NCBI RefSeq assembly: GCF_014648995.1
Contig: NZ_BMSE01000021.1
Coordinates: 89,226 to 153,225 of the forward strand
DNA from: Streptomyces massasporeus
Lineage (GTDB): Bacteria > Actinomycetota > Actinomycetes > Streptomycetales > Streptomycetaceae
Length of the DNA stretch: 64,000 nt
Direction of reading: 5' to 3'
A program made the position numbers and the translations under genes. This document shows positions 25,692 through 36,383 of the stretch, one piece after another. The notes under the pieces are model-generated. The model ran no database searches and was not told the origin of the DNA. It worked only from the letters and a program-made list of their open reading frames with translations. Positions within the stretch are counted from its first letter, which is position 1. The number at the start of each line of letters is the position of its first letter.

Positions 25692-26027
25692 GTGGCACAG
25701 AAGGTTCAGGTCCTTCTTGTCGACGACCTCGACGGTGGCGAGGCGGACGAGACCGTGACGTTCGCGCTGGACGGCAAGACGTACGAGATCGATCTCACCA
25801 CTGCCAATGCGGACAAGCTCCGTGGCCTTCTCGAGCCTTACGTGAAGGGCGGTCGTCGTACCGGAGGCCGTGCTTCGGGCGGGCGCGGAAAGGCGCGCGC
25901 CGCTTCGAGCGGCAGCCAGGACACCGCGGCGATCCGCGCCTGGGCGAAGGAGAACGGTTACGAGGTCAACGACCGCGGCCGTGTTCCCGCGACCATCCGC
26001 GAGGCTTACGAGAAGGCCAACGGCTGA
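25692..26027 (+). CDS. lsr2: Lsr2 nucleoid-associated xenogeneic silencer
   Basis: 111 aa. N-terminal dimerisation domain AQKVQVLLVDDLDGGEADETVTFALDGKTYEIDLTTANADKLRGLLEPYV, a basic linker, and a C-terminal AT-hook-like domain AIRAWAKENGYEVNDRGRVPATIREAYEKA with the RGR core that binds the minor groove of AT-rich DNA. Known role: silencing of AT-rich, often acquired or specialised-metabolism genes. GTG start with AAGGAAA about 6 nt upstream; the longer open frame is not coding. Confidence 0.97.
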   Translation: MAQKVQVLLVDDLDGGEADETVTFALDGKTYEIDLTTANADKLRGLLEPYVKGGRRTGGRASGGRGKARAASSGSQDTAAIRAWAKENGYEVNDRGRVPATIREAYEKANG

Positions 26028-26036
26028 ACAGCGGCC

Positions 26037-26753
26037 CTACCGACCCTGCGCACGCACGGCCGGTGGCTGGGCGCACGCGCGCATCAGCCGGACCCGGTGG
26101 CACTGTGTGGCCACCGTGTTCACCAGCCGCACGAGATCGGGGGCGTCCCCACCGCCCCCCAGCGCCGACAGTGTCGGCAGCGAGGCCTCGACCTCGCATC
26201 CCGGCTCGGGGGGCCGCAGCCACACGGCGGCCCCCTGGGAACCGACCCGGCCCCAGGGAGCAGGCGGAGCACCCGCCTCGCAGGGCGCCGCGGTGCGCGA
26301 CCCGCGTACCGGCGGTACCGGCCTCTCCCCGTGAGGCACCGCCCTCTCCCCGTGAGGCACCGGGGGCGACGGCGCCTCCAGGAGCCCGCCCGCGCCGATC
26401 GCCACGAGATCCAGCGACAGGGCCCCCCAGTCCAGCCACTCCAGCAGCCCGGGGAGCTCCTCCGCGCTGCCCGCGGCCACCAGAAGCAGCATCCGGCCGC
26501 CGTGCAGCGCGACGGGGGAGCCGGACGCCAGGCGCCGCAGGGCCGCGTGCCCCGCATCCGCCGGGACGTCGAGGACGTCGTAGCGCACCCCTACCGGAAG
26601 CCGCAGAGGATCGCCGGGCACCGTCGGCCACCCCAGTTCGTTCTCGTACCACCGCCGGACCTGACCGCTCGCGCCGGACGGGTCGAGCGGCCGGCGGGGG
26701 AGCGGGACGAGCGGGGTCGAGGATGCGGTCACGGGCTGAGGGGCGCCGAACAT
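26037..26753 (-). CDS. SCO3374-type conserved hypothetical protein
   Basis: 238 aa. Conserved-looking blocks are VRRWYENELGWPTVPGDPLRLPVGVRYDVLDVPADAGHAALRRL, MLLLVAAGSAEELPGLLEWLDWGALSLDLVAIGAGG and APDLVRLVNTVATQCHRVRLMRA. The first resembles the start of prim-pol N-terminal domains (WYE...GWPVxP), but catalytic carboxylates are not evident. It converges on lsr2 with 9 bp between stops. ATG at 26753 chosen. Function unknown. Confidence 0.8.
   Translation of the reverse strand: MFGAPQPVTASSTPLVPLPRRPLDPSGASGQVRRWYENELGWPTVPGDPLRLPVGVRYDVLDVPADAGHAALRRLASGSPVALHGGRMLLLVAAGSAEELPGLLEWLDWGALSLDLVAIGAGGLLEAPSPPVPHGERAVPHGERPVPPVRGSRTAAPCEAGAPPAPWGRVGSQGAAVWLRPPEPGCEVEASLPTLSALGGGGDAPDLVRLVNTVATQCHRVRLMRACAQPPAVRAQGR
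26322..26362. repeat. 21-bp in-frame direct repeat
   Basis: Two copies of a 20-nt sequence with 21-bp period; on the minus strand they encode PHGERAV/PHGERPV in the linker of the SCO3374-type protein. Confidence 0.8.
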
Positions 26754-27183
26754 GCCAAGTGCAACAGCCGGAAGAGCCTGCGGGTTACGTTGGGTGGTGC
26801 CGTGAGCGCACTGCGTGGCGAAATGGGGGCGCGCGGGGGGTGCGGGGAGGCGCAAGGTTGTTCGCCCGTAGCGGAGGGAACGGGGGTGCCCGGCATGGAC
26901 TTCCGGTGCCCACGGGTAAGACATCCCTAGTGGGAGGGGGCGACACGCAGGAAAGGACGTCTCACGTTCGCCATCGGCGTACTGGCGAGTGGGGTATCTG
27001 CCTGGCCTGCGGGAACATCGTCTCGCACCATCGGGTTGGAGCAGATGTCGGCGTTCGGGGTCAGGAGGCCAAGGACGGTGTCGGCAGTTGGAATGAGCGG
27101 TCCCCGCTTGCGGGACTAAGCTGCGGAAGGACAGGGAGGGGAAGTTCCCCCCACTGCCTGACCGCTCTGAGGAGCGATTAACG
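26754..27183. promoter_or_regulatory. clpC upstream region with two ClgR-like boxes
   Basis: 430 bp without a gene. Two 14-bp sites share GTTCGCC-N4-GCG: 26860-26873 and 26966-26979. This core agrees with the motif described for the Clp regulator ClgR in actinobacteria, which activates clpC and clpP genes. The distal half may also carry the promoter of the minus-strand neighbour. A strong ribosome site GAGGAG precedes the clpC start. Confidence 0.5.
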
Positions 27184-29709
<2,526 letters not shown>

Positions 29710-29725
29710 ACATAGCGACCCAGTG

Positions 29726-29761
29726 AGAAGGGGCCGGTGCTGAACAGCACCGGCCCCTTCT
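29726..29761. terminator. Terminator between clpC and HAD phosphatase
   Basis: Perfect 16-bp stem (AGAAGGGGCCGGTGCT and its complement) with GAAC loop, placed between two convergent stop codons, so it can serve both strands. Confidence 0.9.
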
Positions 29762-29776
29762 GCATGCCCGGACGCT

Positions 29777-30409
29777 CTAGGACAGCTGCCCGTCGTAGTC
29801 CGGCAGCTTGTACGTCCGCTCGGCGTGGCCACCCGAGAGGTCGGTGCCGCTGTTGCCGATGTTCGCGATGATCGTGTAGCCCTTGCGCTCGATGTCGACG
29901 CGCTGGGCCGTCTTGTAGTCGGCGACGTTCTTGAAGAGGTCGATGAAGTTGCGGACGTAGAGCCCCGAGACCTGGTAGCCGGCCTGCTTCAGGTTGTACT
30001 GGGTGAACGAGGCGATGATGTCCGGCCGGGCGGTCACGAAGAACAGGGCGACGCCGCGCTCCTGCGCGTATCTGGCGGCCTCCAGAACCGGCTTGTTGGC
30101 CGGTTGCGGGTAGCTGAAGCCGAAGTCCGTCTCCAGCGTCGTGTTGTCGATGTCGAAGACGATGGCCTGTTTCTCGCCCGGCTTCGTGGCCGCGATTCGC
30201 TGCTTCAGATAGGGCATGGCCTGGTCCATCACGGCCTGGCAGTCCTTCTGCCAGGTGCCGTAGTCGACGTCCGCGGCGGCGGACGTGGTGGCGGCCGTGG
30301 AGGCCCGGCTGGTGGTCGTGGCGTCGGCCGGTGCGGCCATGGCCACGAGGGCCGCCGCCGAGACGGCGGTCACTGATGCGCGGCGCAACCAGGGGCGTCG
30401 GGTCTGCAT
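29777..30409 (-). CDS. Secreted HAD-family acid phosphatase
   Basis: 210 aa. Signal peptide MQTRRPWLRRASVTAVSAAALVAMAAPADA with AxA cleavage site. HAD motif I AIVFDIDNTTLETDFG (nucleophile Asp plus Asp+2), motif II FFVTARPD, motif III/IV region NIGNSGTDLSGG. This is the class B/plant-type acid phosphatase family. Probably scavenges phosphate outside the cell; substrate unknown. The motif IV region is NIGNSGTDL rather than the usual DD, which may reduce metal binding. Confidence 0.87.
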   Translation of the reverse strand: MQTRRPWLRRASVTAVSAAALVAMAAPADATTTSRASTAATTSAAADVDYGTWQKDCQAVMDQAMPYLKQRIAATKPGEKQAIVFDIDNTTLETDFGFSYPQPANKPVLEAARYAQERGVALFFVTARPDIIASFTQYNLKQAGYQVSGLYVRNFIDLFKNVADYKTAQRVDIERKGYTIIANIGNSGTDLSGGHAERTYKLPDYDGQLS

Positions 30410-30849
30410 GTCGTGGGGGTCCTCTCACGTCAGTGACGCTGCCAACATGTCGTGTGCATGCTCGTGCGCGAGGGTGGCGTGAAGGGAACCGTAGGGTTAC
30501 CCGGCGGTAAGTGCCTAGAGGCGTGCGCCACATTTCCGGAATGGCTGAAGAGTGCCCTCGGTGACATGGCGCACAGGCGATATGTCCGTTACTAGATGGA
30601 ATAGTGGATAACGGACCGAGAGGAAAGGGATTCTTGACCCGAGGTGGAGGCGAAAGTGCGGGCCAGTGCCCTGATTCGTCCCGAATGACTGCTGTGTCAA
30701 GAGACGTAGAACACTGAACCAAATTACTAACTAGCGTCGTAGATCACGCTTTTGGGAGTTTGTCGGACTTCGGGTTACCAAGGGATGGCCACACGGCGAG
30801 CGGTTGTGCGCCGGGTGGTTTTCTCCGTCCCCTTCCACACGAGGTTTCG
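30410..30849. other. Divergent intergenic region
   Basis: 440 bp between the secreted phosphatase (minus) and the M23 peptidase (plus), with lower GC than its surroundings in 30580-30750. No gene or riboswitch recognised. It holds the two promoters; see the ECF-like site at 30716. Confidence 0.6.
30716..30740 (+). promoter_or_regulatory. Possible SigE-type ECF promoter
   Basis: GAAC at 30716-30719 and GTCGT at 30736-30740 with a 16-nt spacer resemble the -35 GAAC / -10 GTC pattern of ECF sigma promoters, and the site lies about 110 bp upstream of a cell-wall peptidase gene. sigE itself is in this window. Match is short, so this is tentative. Confidence 0.35.
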
Positions 30850-31563
30850 ATGTCCCAGCGCGTCACGTCCCGTTCTTCCCGTACGTCCCAGCTCCGCACC
30901 CGTGCGACCGTGCTGGCCGCCGGCCTTGGTGTCTCGGTCGCACTGGGAGCCGGGGTCGCGTCCGCCGCCGACACCACGGCCGCGTCCGGTGCCGCCAGTG
31001 CCGTGCAGGCGCAGGCCGCCGCCCAGGCCAAGGTCGCCAAGGCCGAGGCCGTGAAGGCCGAGAAGGCCGCCAAGGCCGCCGCCGCGAAGAAGGCGGCCGA
31101 GAAGAAGGCCGCCGCCAAGAAGGCGGCTGCCAAGAAGGCCAAGCCCTCCTGGGTCGACCCGGTGAAGAAGTACAGCCTCTCCGCGAGCTTCGCCCAGAAC
31201 GGCGGCATGTGGGCGCACAAGCACAGCGGTCAGGACTTCGCCGTGCCGAGCGGCACCCAGGTCGTCGCCGCCCACGGCGGCACCGTGGTCAAGGCCGGCG
31301 GCAACGGCGCCGGCGACGGCCCCGCGTACGGCAACGCCGTCGTGATCAAGCACGGCAACGGCACGTACTCCCAGTACGCCCACCTGTCGAAGGTCACGGT
31401 GCACGTCGGCCAGATAGTCAAGACCGGCCAGGAGATCGCGAAGTCCGGCAACACCGGCAACTCGAGCGGTCCCCACCTGCACTTCGAGATCCGTACGACC
31501 CCGAACTACGGCTCGGCGGTCGACCCGGTGAAGTTCCTGCGCGCCAAGGGCGTGACGGTCTGA
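30850..31563 (+). CDS. Secreted M23 family metallopeptidase
   Basis: 237 aa. Signal peptide ending ...GLGVSVALGAGVASAADT, then an Ala/Lys-rich helical spacer (KAEKAAKAAAAKKAAEKKAAAKKAA), then a LytM domain: GGMWAHKHSGQDFAVPSGTQVVAAHGGTVV (HxxxxD Zn ligands), YAHLSKVTVHVGQIVKTGQEIAKSGNTGNSSGPHLHFEIR (HxH). All Zn ligands are present, so an active peptidoglycan endopeptidase is likely. ATG at 30850 follows GAGG; the longer frame is leader sequence. Confidence 0.93.
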   Translation: MSQRVTSRSSRTSQLRTRATVLAAGLGVSVALGAGVASAADTTAASGAASAVQAQAAAQAKVAKAEAVKAEKAAKAAAAKKAAEKKAAAKKAAAKKAKPSWVDPVKKYSLSASFAQNGGMWAHKHSGQDFAVPSGTQVVAAHGGTVVKAGGNGAGDGPAYGNAVVIKHGNGTYSQYAHLSKVTVHVGQIVKTGQEIAKSGNTGNSSGPHLHFEIRTTPNYGSAVDPVKFLRAKGVTV

Positions 31564-31588
31564 CCCGAGGTGTGATTCCCCTGGCCCG

Positions 31589-32173
31589 CTAGGAGCCCCC
31601 GGCTCCCCGGTGGGCCTGGGTCACCAGGTCCGTGGCGACCTCGAGGACGGCTTTGTTCTTCTCCTCGGGGTCGTCTCCCATGTCCTGGAGCAGGAACATG
31701 CCGGCGTGCAGCGTGAAGATGGCGCTGGCACAGCGGACCTGGTCGACCAGGTCCGCGTCCGGGTCGACGATGATGTCGCGCAGGCTGTGGATGCGGGCCT
31801 TGAACGACTCGCCGATCCGCAGGTCCCGTACCGTCGCCTGGTTCTCGTGCATGAAGCGGAACAGCGGCGTCGCCTCGGCGAGGGTGTCGGCGTAGCGGCG
31901 GATGATCTCCTGCTTGGTCGCGAGGGTGTGCGGCTGCTGCCGGCCCCACTCGATCAGGTCCTCGATCGGCTGGGTGAGGTCCTCGAAGATGCTGACGAGG
32001 ATCTCTTCCTTGGTTTTGAAGTGGTAGTAGAGCGCGGCCTTGGTGACCTCCAGGCGCTCGGCGATCTCGCGCAGGGAGGTCTTCTCGTAGCCGTGCTCCG
32101 CGAAGAGTTCGAGGGCCACGTCCTGGATGCGCCGGCGGGTGTCCCCGCGGCGCCGCTGCTTGGTGCCGTCCAT
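31589..32173 (-). CDS. TetR family regulator of the adjacent MFS exporter
   Basis: 194 aa. HTH: TRRRIQDVALELFAEHGYEKTSLREIAERLEVTKAALYYHFKTKEEIL. C-terminal ligand domain unlike neighbours. Start is ATG at 32173 (AGGAGG 12 nt upstream); ATG at 32185 directly abuts that Shine-Dalgarno and is less likely. Divergent from a DHA2 exporter with a duplicated operator between them, so it most likely represses both and is released by an exporter substrate. Confidence 0.93.
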   Translation of the reverse strand: MDGTKQRRRGDTRRRIQDVALELFAEHGYEKTSLREIAERLEVTKAALYYHFKTKEEILVSIFEDLTQPIEDLIEWGRQQPHTLATKQEIIRRYADTLAEATPLFRFMHENQATVRDLRIGESFKARIHSLRDIIVDPDADLVDQVRCASAIFTLHAGMFLLQDMGDDPEEKNKAVLEVATDLVTQAHRGAGGS

Positions 32174-32212
32174 GGTGCCGCCCATCCTCCTACGCCCCCC
32201 GCTTTCCATAAA

Positions 32213-32282
32213 ACTTACTTGACGCCCGGCTAGTTCCGCCGCTAGCTTCCGAGTGTAGTCACTAGCCGGTCGGCAAGTAAGT
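32213..32282. promoter_or_regulatory. Paired inverted operators for TetR/MFS
   Basis: Two 22-bp sites in opposite orientation, 32213-32234 and 32261-32282, match at 20 of 22 positions (ACTTACTTG...CCGGCTAGT and its complement) with 26 bp between. On the plus strand TTGACG (32219-32224) and TAGCTT (32243-32248) give an 18-bp-spaced promoter for the exporter, so bound repressor would cover the -35. Confidence 0.75.
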
Positions 32283-32308
32283 AGCGGTAGCTGGGGGAGT
32301 GGGAAGCG

Positions 32309-33892
32309 ATGACGGACACGACGGACACACCGGCGGCCGACGCCGCGGGGAAACAACCGAAGAGCGTGCGGGTGGTCCTGCTCGCGCTGATGATCGCGAT
32401 GATGCTCGCGATGCTCGACAACATGATCATCGGCACCGCGATGCCGACGATCGTCGGTGAGCTGGGCGGGCTCGAGCACCTCGCGTGGGTCGTCACCGCC
32501 TACACGCTCGCGACCGCGGCCTCCACCCCGCTGTGGGGCAAGCTCGGCGACATGTACGGCCGCAAGGGCACGTTCATGACGTCCATCGTGATCTTCCTGG
32601 TCGGCTCCGCCCTCAGCGGCATGGCCCAGAACATGGGCGAGCTGATCGGCTTCCGCGCCGTGCAGGGCCTCGGTGCCGGCGGCCTGATGGTCGGCGTCAT
32701 GGCGATCATCGGCGACCTGATCCCGCCCCGCGAGCGCGGCAAGTACCAGGGCATGATGGCCGGCGTCATGGCGCTGGCGATGATCGGCGGCCCGCTGGTC
32801 GGCGGCACGATCACCGACAACTGGGGCTGGCGCTGGGCCTTCTACATCAACCTGCCGCTCGGAGCGGTGGCGCTCGCCGCCGTCGGTGCCGTGCTGCACC
32901 TGCCGAAGAAGCGCTCCGAGGCGCGGATCGACTACCTGGGCGCCGCGCTGCTGACCGTCGGCATCACCGCGATCGTGCTCGTCACCACCTGGGGCGGCAC
33001 GGAGTACGCCTGGAGCTCCGCGCGGATCATGGAGCTGATCGGCATCGGGGTCGCCGCGCTGGTCGGGTTCGTGTTCTGGCAGACCAGGGCCGCCGAGCCG
33101 ATCCTGCCGCTGCACATCTTCCGCAGCCTCAACTTCACGCTGATGTCGGTCATCGGCTTCATCACCGGCTTCGTGATGTTCGGCGCGACGCTCTTCCTGC
33201 CGCTGTACCAGCAGTCCGTGCAGGGTGCTTCCGCGACCAACTCCGGGCTGCTGCTCCTGCCGATGCTCGGTGCGATGCTCGTGACCTCGATGGTCGCCGG
33301 GCGGGTGACCACCAACACCGGCAAGTACAAGGTCTTCCCGATCGCCGGCAGCGCGCTGATGATCGTCGGCCTGTACCTGCTGTCCACGATGGACACCGGC
33401 ACCTCCCGACTGACCTCCGGTGTCTTCATGGCCGTGGTCGGGCTCGGCATGGGCTGCCTGATGCAGATCACCATGCTGGTCGCGCAGAACAGCGTGGAGA
33501 TGAAGGACATGGGCGTCGCGTCCTCGTCGACCACGCTCTTCCGCACGCTCGGCTCCTCGTTCGGCGTCGCGATCATGGGCGCGCTGTTCAACAACCGCGT
33601 CCAGGACGTCATGAGCGAGCGGGCCGGTGCGCTGGGCTCCAAGGTGACCGAGCAGTCGGCACAGGTCGACGCCAAGAGCCTGGAGAAGCTCCCGGTGCTG
33701 ATCCGGGAGGCGTACCAGCACGCGGTCTCGGCCGGCACGCACACGGCGTTCCTGCTCGGAGCCGTGGTGGCGGTGGTCGCACTCGTGGCGGCCGTGTTCG
33801 TCAAGGAGGTGCCGCTGAAGGGAGCGGGACCGAAGGAGGACGGCAAGCCGGACACCCCGGCGGCGCAGCCGCCCATGGTCGAGGCCGTCTGA
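32309..33892 (+). CDS. MFS drug exporter, DHA2 (EmrB/QacA) family
   Basis: 527 aa with about 14 membrane segments. Motif A-like GKLGDMYGRKGTF, motif C-like GVMALAMIGGPLVGGTITDNWGWRWAFYINLPLG typical of 14-TM antiporters. Proton-driven efflux of hydrophobic compounds is the known family role; substrate unknown. GGGAG/GGAAG ribosome site upstream. Divergent from its TetR regulator. Confidence 0.94.
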   Translation: MTDTTDTPAADAAGKQPKSVRVVLLALMIAMMLAMLDNMIIGTAMPTIVGELGGLEHLAWVVTAYTLATAASTPLWGKLGDMYGRKGTFMTSIVIFLVGSALSGMAQNMGELIGFRAVQGLGAGGLMVGVMAIIGDLIPPRERGKYQGMMAGVMALAMIGGPLVGGTITDNWGWRWAFYINLPLGAVALAAVGAVLHLPKKRSEARIDYLGAALLTVGITAIVLVTTWGGTEYAWSSARIMELIGIGVAALVGFVFWQTRAAEPILPLHIFRSLNFTLMSVIGFITGFVMFGATLFLPLYQQSVQGASATNSGLLLLPMLGAMLVTSMVAGRVTTNTGKYKVFPIAGSALMIVGLYLLSTMDTGTSRLTSGVFMAVVGLGMGCLMQITMLVAQNSVEMKDMGVASSSTTLFRTLGSSFGVAIMGALFNNRVQDVMSERAGALGSKVTEQSAQVDAKSLEKLPVLIREAYQHAVSAGTHTAFLLGAVVAVVALVAAVFVKEVPLKGAGPKEDGKPDTPAAQPPMVEAV

Positions 33893-33901
33893 CCGCACCG
33901 C

Positions 33902-33937
33902 ACGAGGCCCCCGGGAGTGTCCGCCCGGGGGCTTCGT
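33902..33937 (+). terminator. Terminator after MFS exporter
   Basis: ACGAGGCCCCCGGG pairs with CCCGGGGGCTTCGT over 14 bp with one G-T wobble and an 8-nt loop, 9 bp after the stop codon. Confidence 0.85.
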
Positions 33938-34008
33938 CATGCCCGGTCGCGAGATGCCCGGTCGTCGGCGGGGGGCCGCTGTCAGACCCCCGTGCCACCA
34001 TCGATCCC

Positions 34009-34443
34009 ATGGACAGGACGCGCCGGATGCGGCTCGCCAAGGACGCCATGGACCGGGACTGGGCCGACCCGGAACTGGACCTGGACACCGTCGCCGCGCA
34101 CGCCGGGTAATCGCGCTACCACTTCATCCGCGCCTTCAAGGGGGCCTACGGCGAGACCCCCGGCCAGTACCTCACGCACCGCCGCATCGAGCGCGCCGAG
34201 GACCTGCTGCGCACGGCGAACCTGTCGGTGACGGAGATCTGCCACCTGGTCGGCTTCAGCAGCGTGGGCACGTTCTCGGCCCGCTTCAAGGCCTGGACCG
34301 GGCTGACACCCAGCGAGTACCGCACGAAGCACGTGGGCCGGGGAGCCGCCCTCATACCCGGCTGCTACGCCATGCTCTGGGCCGGCGGCTTCCGGTCCGC
34401 GCCCGGCGCCGGCGAGAAGCGCAATTCCGGAGAAGCGGGCTGA
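34009..34443 (+). pseudogene. AraC family regulator interrupted by a nonsense codon
   Basis: In one frame the sequence reads MDRTRRMRLAKDAMDRDWAD then PELDLDTVAAHAG, a stop, then SRYHFIRAFKGAYGETPGQY, TEICHLVGFSSVGTFSARFKAWTGLTPSEYR and so on to a TGA at 34441. The stop is TAA at 34108-34110, codon 34, exactly where AraC proteins have Tyr or Phe in the first HTH (HAGYSRYHF). One base (TAC or TAT to TAA) explains it. No frameshift elsewhere. Either a recent pseudogene or a sequencing error; no suitable restart retains both HTHs. Confidence 0.85.
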
Positions 34444-34482
34444 CACCCCCGCTGCCTACCGTGGCAGGGCGGGCCCCACCGG

Positions 34483-34542
34483 CCGCAGTCGCAGTCCCAG
34501 CCGCAAGCCGCAGCCCAGCCACAGCCACAGTCACACAGTCAG
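34483..34542. repeat. CAG-rich low-complexity stretch
   Basis: About 60 bp of imperfect CAG/CCA/CGCAGT repeats between the AraC pseudogene and the glyoxalase-like gene, ending just before the ribosome site GCAGGAG. Confidence 0.7.
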
Positions 34543-34556
34543 AGCAGGAGCACGCC

Positions 34557-35003
34557 ATGATCAAGGGGCTCGCCATCTCGACCGTCTGGGTCCTCGACCA
34601 GGACCGGGCCAAGGAGTTCTACACGGAGAAGCTGGGCCTGGAGGTCCGTACGGACATGACCATGGGCGAGGGCGGTATGCGCTGGCTGACGGTCGGCTCG
34701 CCGAACCAGCCCGACGTCGAGCTGACGCTGATGGTGCCGGGCGGGCCCGCGATGGACCCCGAGTCCGCCGAGATGCTCCGCACGCTGGTGACGAAGGGCG
34801 CGCTCGGCGCGGGCGTGCTGACCACCGACGACATCCACGGCGACTACAAGAAGCTCAAGGACCGGGGCGTGGAGTTCCTCCAGGAGCCGCAGGAGCGCCC
34901 GTACGGCACGGAGGCGCTGCTGCGCGACGACTCGGGCAACTGGTTCTCGTTCACCCAGCCCCGCGAGGGCGGCCTCGACATGGAGCAGGACTGGTCCTGC
35001 TGA
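34557..35003 (+). CDS. VOC (glyoxalase/bleomycin resistance) family protein
   Basis: 148 aa. Two beta-alpha-beta-beta-beta units: MIKGLAISTVWVLDQDRAKEFYTEKLGLEVRTDM...WLTVGSPNQPDVELTLM, and VLTTDDIHGDYKKLKDRGVEFLQEPQERPYGTEALLRDDSGNWFSFTQPREGG. Metal-binding Glu near the ends (VELTLM, TEALLRDDSGN). Enzyme or binding protein; substrate unknown. AraC-VOC pairing is common and the AraC partner here is broken. AGGAG 7 nt upstream. Confidence 0.9.
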   Translation: MIKGLAISTVWVLDQDRAKEFYTEKLGLEVRTDMTMGEGGMRWLTVGSPNQPDVELTLMVPGGPAMDPESAEMLRTLVTKGALGAGVLTTDDIHGDYKKLKDRGVEFLQEPQERPYGTEALLRDDSGNWFSFTQPREGGLDMEQDWSC

Positions 35004-35019
35004 CCTGCCGCAGCGTCCC

Positions 35020-36369
35020 TCACGACCCCGGCAGCATCGGGTAGCTCCCCGTGTTCGTGGGCGCGTGCTCCGGCAGCCACAGCACGGCGACCGCGCCCTC
35101 GGCCGGGAGGTGCTCCGGCGTCCCGGGGGTGCGGACGTTGCGGAAGGTCAGCCGGGCGCCCAGCACCCGGGCCTGCCCGGCCGCGATGGTCAGACCGAGA
35201 CCGTGGCCGTGCCCGGCCCGGTCCGCGCTGCCGGTGCGGAAGCGGCTCGGCCCCTCGGCGAGCAGGTCCTCGGGGAAGCCCGGGCCGTGGTCGCGGACGC
35301 GGATGACCCGGCCCTCGACGCTGACCTCGATGGGCGGCTTGCCGTGCCGGGCCGCATTGGCCAGCAGGTTGAACAGGACGCGCTCCAGGCGGCGCGGGTC
35401 GGTGGTGACCTCCGACTCGTGCACGATGCGCACCTTGATGGCCGGGTCCTTGGCCGCCACCCGCCGGGCGACGAACTCGCCCAGCATGATGTCCTGCAGC
35501 TCCGCCCGCTCGGATGCCCCGTCGAGACGGGCCACCTCCAGCACGTCCTCGACCAGCGTGCGCATGGCCTTCGCCCGGTCCAGCACCAGCTCGGTCGGGC
35601 GCCCGGGCGGCAGCAGTTCCGCCGCGGTCAGCAGTCCGGTCACCGGGGTGCGCAGCTCGTGCGCGATGTCGGCGGTGACCCGCCGCTCGGCCTCGATGCG
35701 CTGGCGCAGCGCGTCCGCCATGGCGTCCACCGCGCTCGCCAGGTCGTCCGTCTCGTCCCGTACGACCCCGCCCATGGCGTCCCGTACACGCACGTCCGTC
35801 TCGCCGCCCGCGAGCTGGCCCGCCGCGACGGCCGCCTTGCGCAGCCGCCGCGACAGGTGCCCGCCGATGAGCACCCCGAGCGCGCTGCCGCCGAGGACGA
35901 CCGCGATGGACCCGATGAGCAGGGCCTGGTCGAGGTCCTGGAGGATGTCCGAGCTGCGGTCGGTGAAGCCCGAGTGCAGCGACATCACCTGCCCGTTCTT
36001 CAGCGGCACGGCGGCCCATATGTCGGGCACCTCGCCCGGCCGGTCCGCGACGTACGTCGCCCGCTGGCCCGCCTCGACCCGGTCCCGCAGCGCATGCGGC
36101 AGATCCGGGTCGTTGATCTTGGTGTTGGGGAAGTTCATCCGCCCGGACAGCTCGAAGTTGCGCTGGGCGATCATGATCCGCTCGTCGGCGAGGTCACGCG
36201 CGTTGTCCAGCATCGAGACCCGGGCGGCGTTGTGCACGACGAGGCTCAGCGCGATCGCCACCAGCGCGCCCACCAGCGCGATGGCCGCGCTCAGCTTCCA
36301 TCTGAGGCCCGTACGGATGCCCGCACGCTCCAAGCCCGCGGCGACCAGGCGCCGGAATCGCCCCCTCAT
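35020..36369 (-). CDS. cseC: Sensor histidine kinase CseC
   Basis: 449 aa. Two membrane segments (LSAAIALVGALVAIALSLVVH; ALLIGSIAVVLGGSALGVLIGG) bracket a ~130-residue extracytoplasmic sensor. HAMP, then HisKA TADIAHELRTPVTGLLTAAEL, then ATPase with NLLANAARHG, DHGPGFPEDL, GHGLGLTIA. In S. coelicolor CseC senses cell-wall stress and phosphorylates CseB. ATG at 36369 with AGGGG upstream. Last gene of sigE-cseABC. Confidence 0.94.
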   Translation of the reverse strand: MRGRFRRLVAAGLERAGIRTGLRWKLSAAIALVGALVAIALSLVVHNAARVSMLDNARDLADERIMIAQRNFELSGRMNFPNTKINDPDLPHALRDRVEAGQRATYVADRPGEVPDIWAAVPLKNGQVMSLHSGFTDRSSDILQDLDQALLIGSIAVVLGGSALGVLIGGHLSRRLRKAAVAAGQLAGGETDVRVRDAMGGVVRDETDDLASAVDAMADALRQRIEAERRVTADIAHELRTPVTGLLTAAELLPPGRPTELVLDRAKAMRTLVEDVLEVARLDGASERAELQDIMLGEFVARRVAAKDPAIKVRIVHESEVTTDPRRLERVLFNLLANAARHGKPPIEVSVEGRVIRVRDHGPGFPEDLLAEGPSRFRTGSADRAGHGHGLGLTIAAGQARVLGARLTFRNVRTPGTPEHLPAEGAVAVLWLPEHAPTNTGSYPMLPGS

Positions 36370-36383
36370 ACCCCTGCCCCTGC

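Noticed and set aside
30580..30849. ydaO-type c-di-AMP riboswitch before the M23 peptidase, suggested by disA in the window
   Set aside because: I could not find the conserved core blocks or a terminator; only a possible ECF promoter is visible.
34228..34443. Short 71-aa AraC fragment as a functional gene
   Set aside because: It is only the second HTH of the interrupted AraC gene; there is no ribosome site at its GTG.
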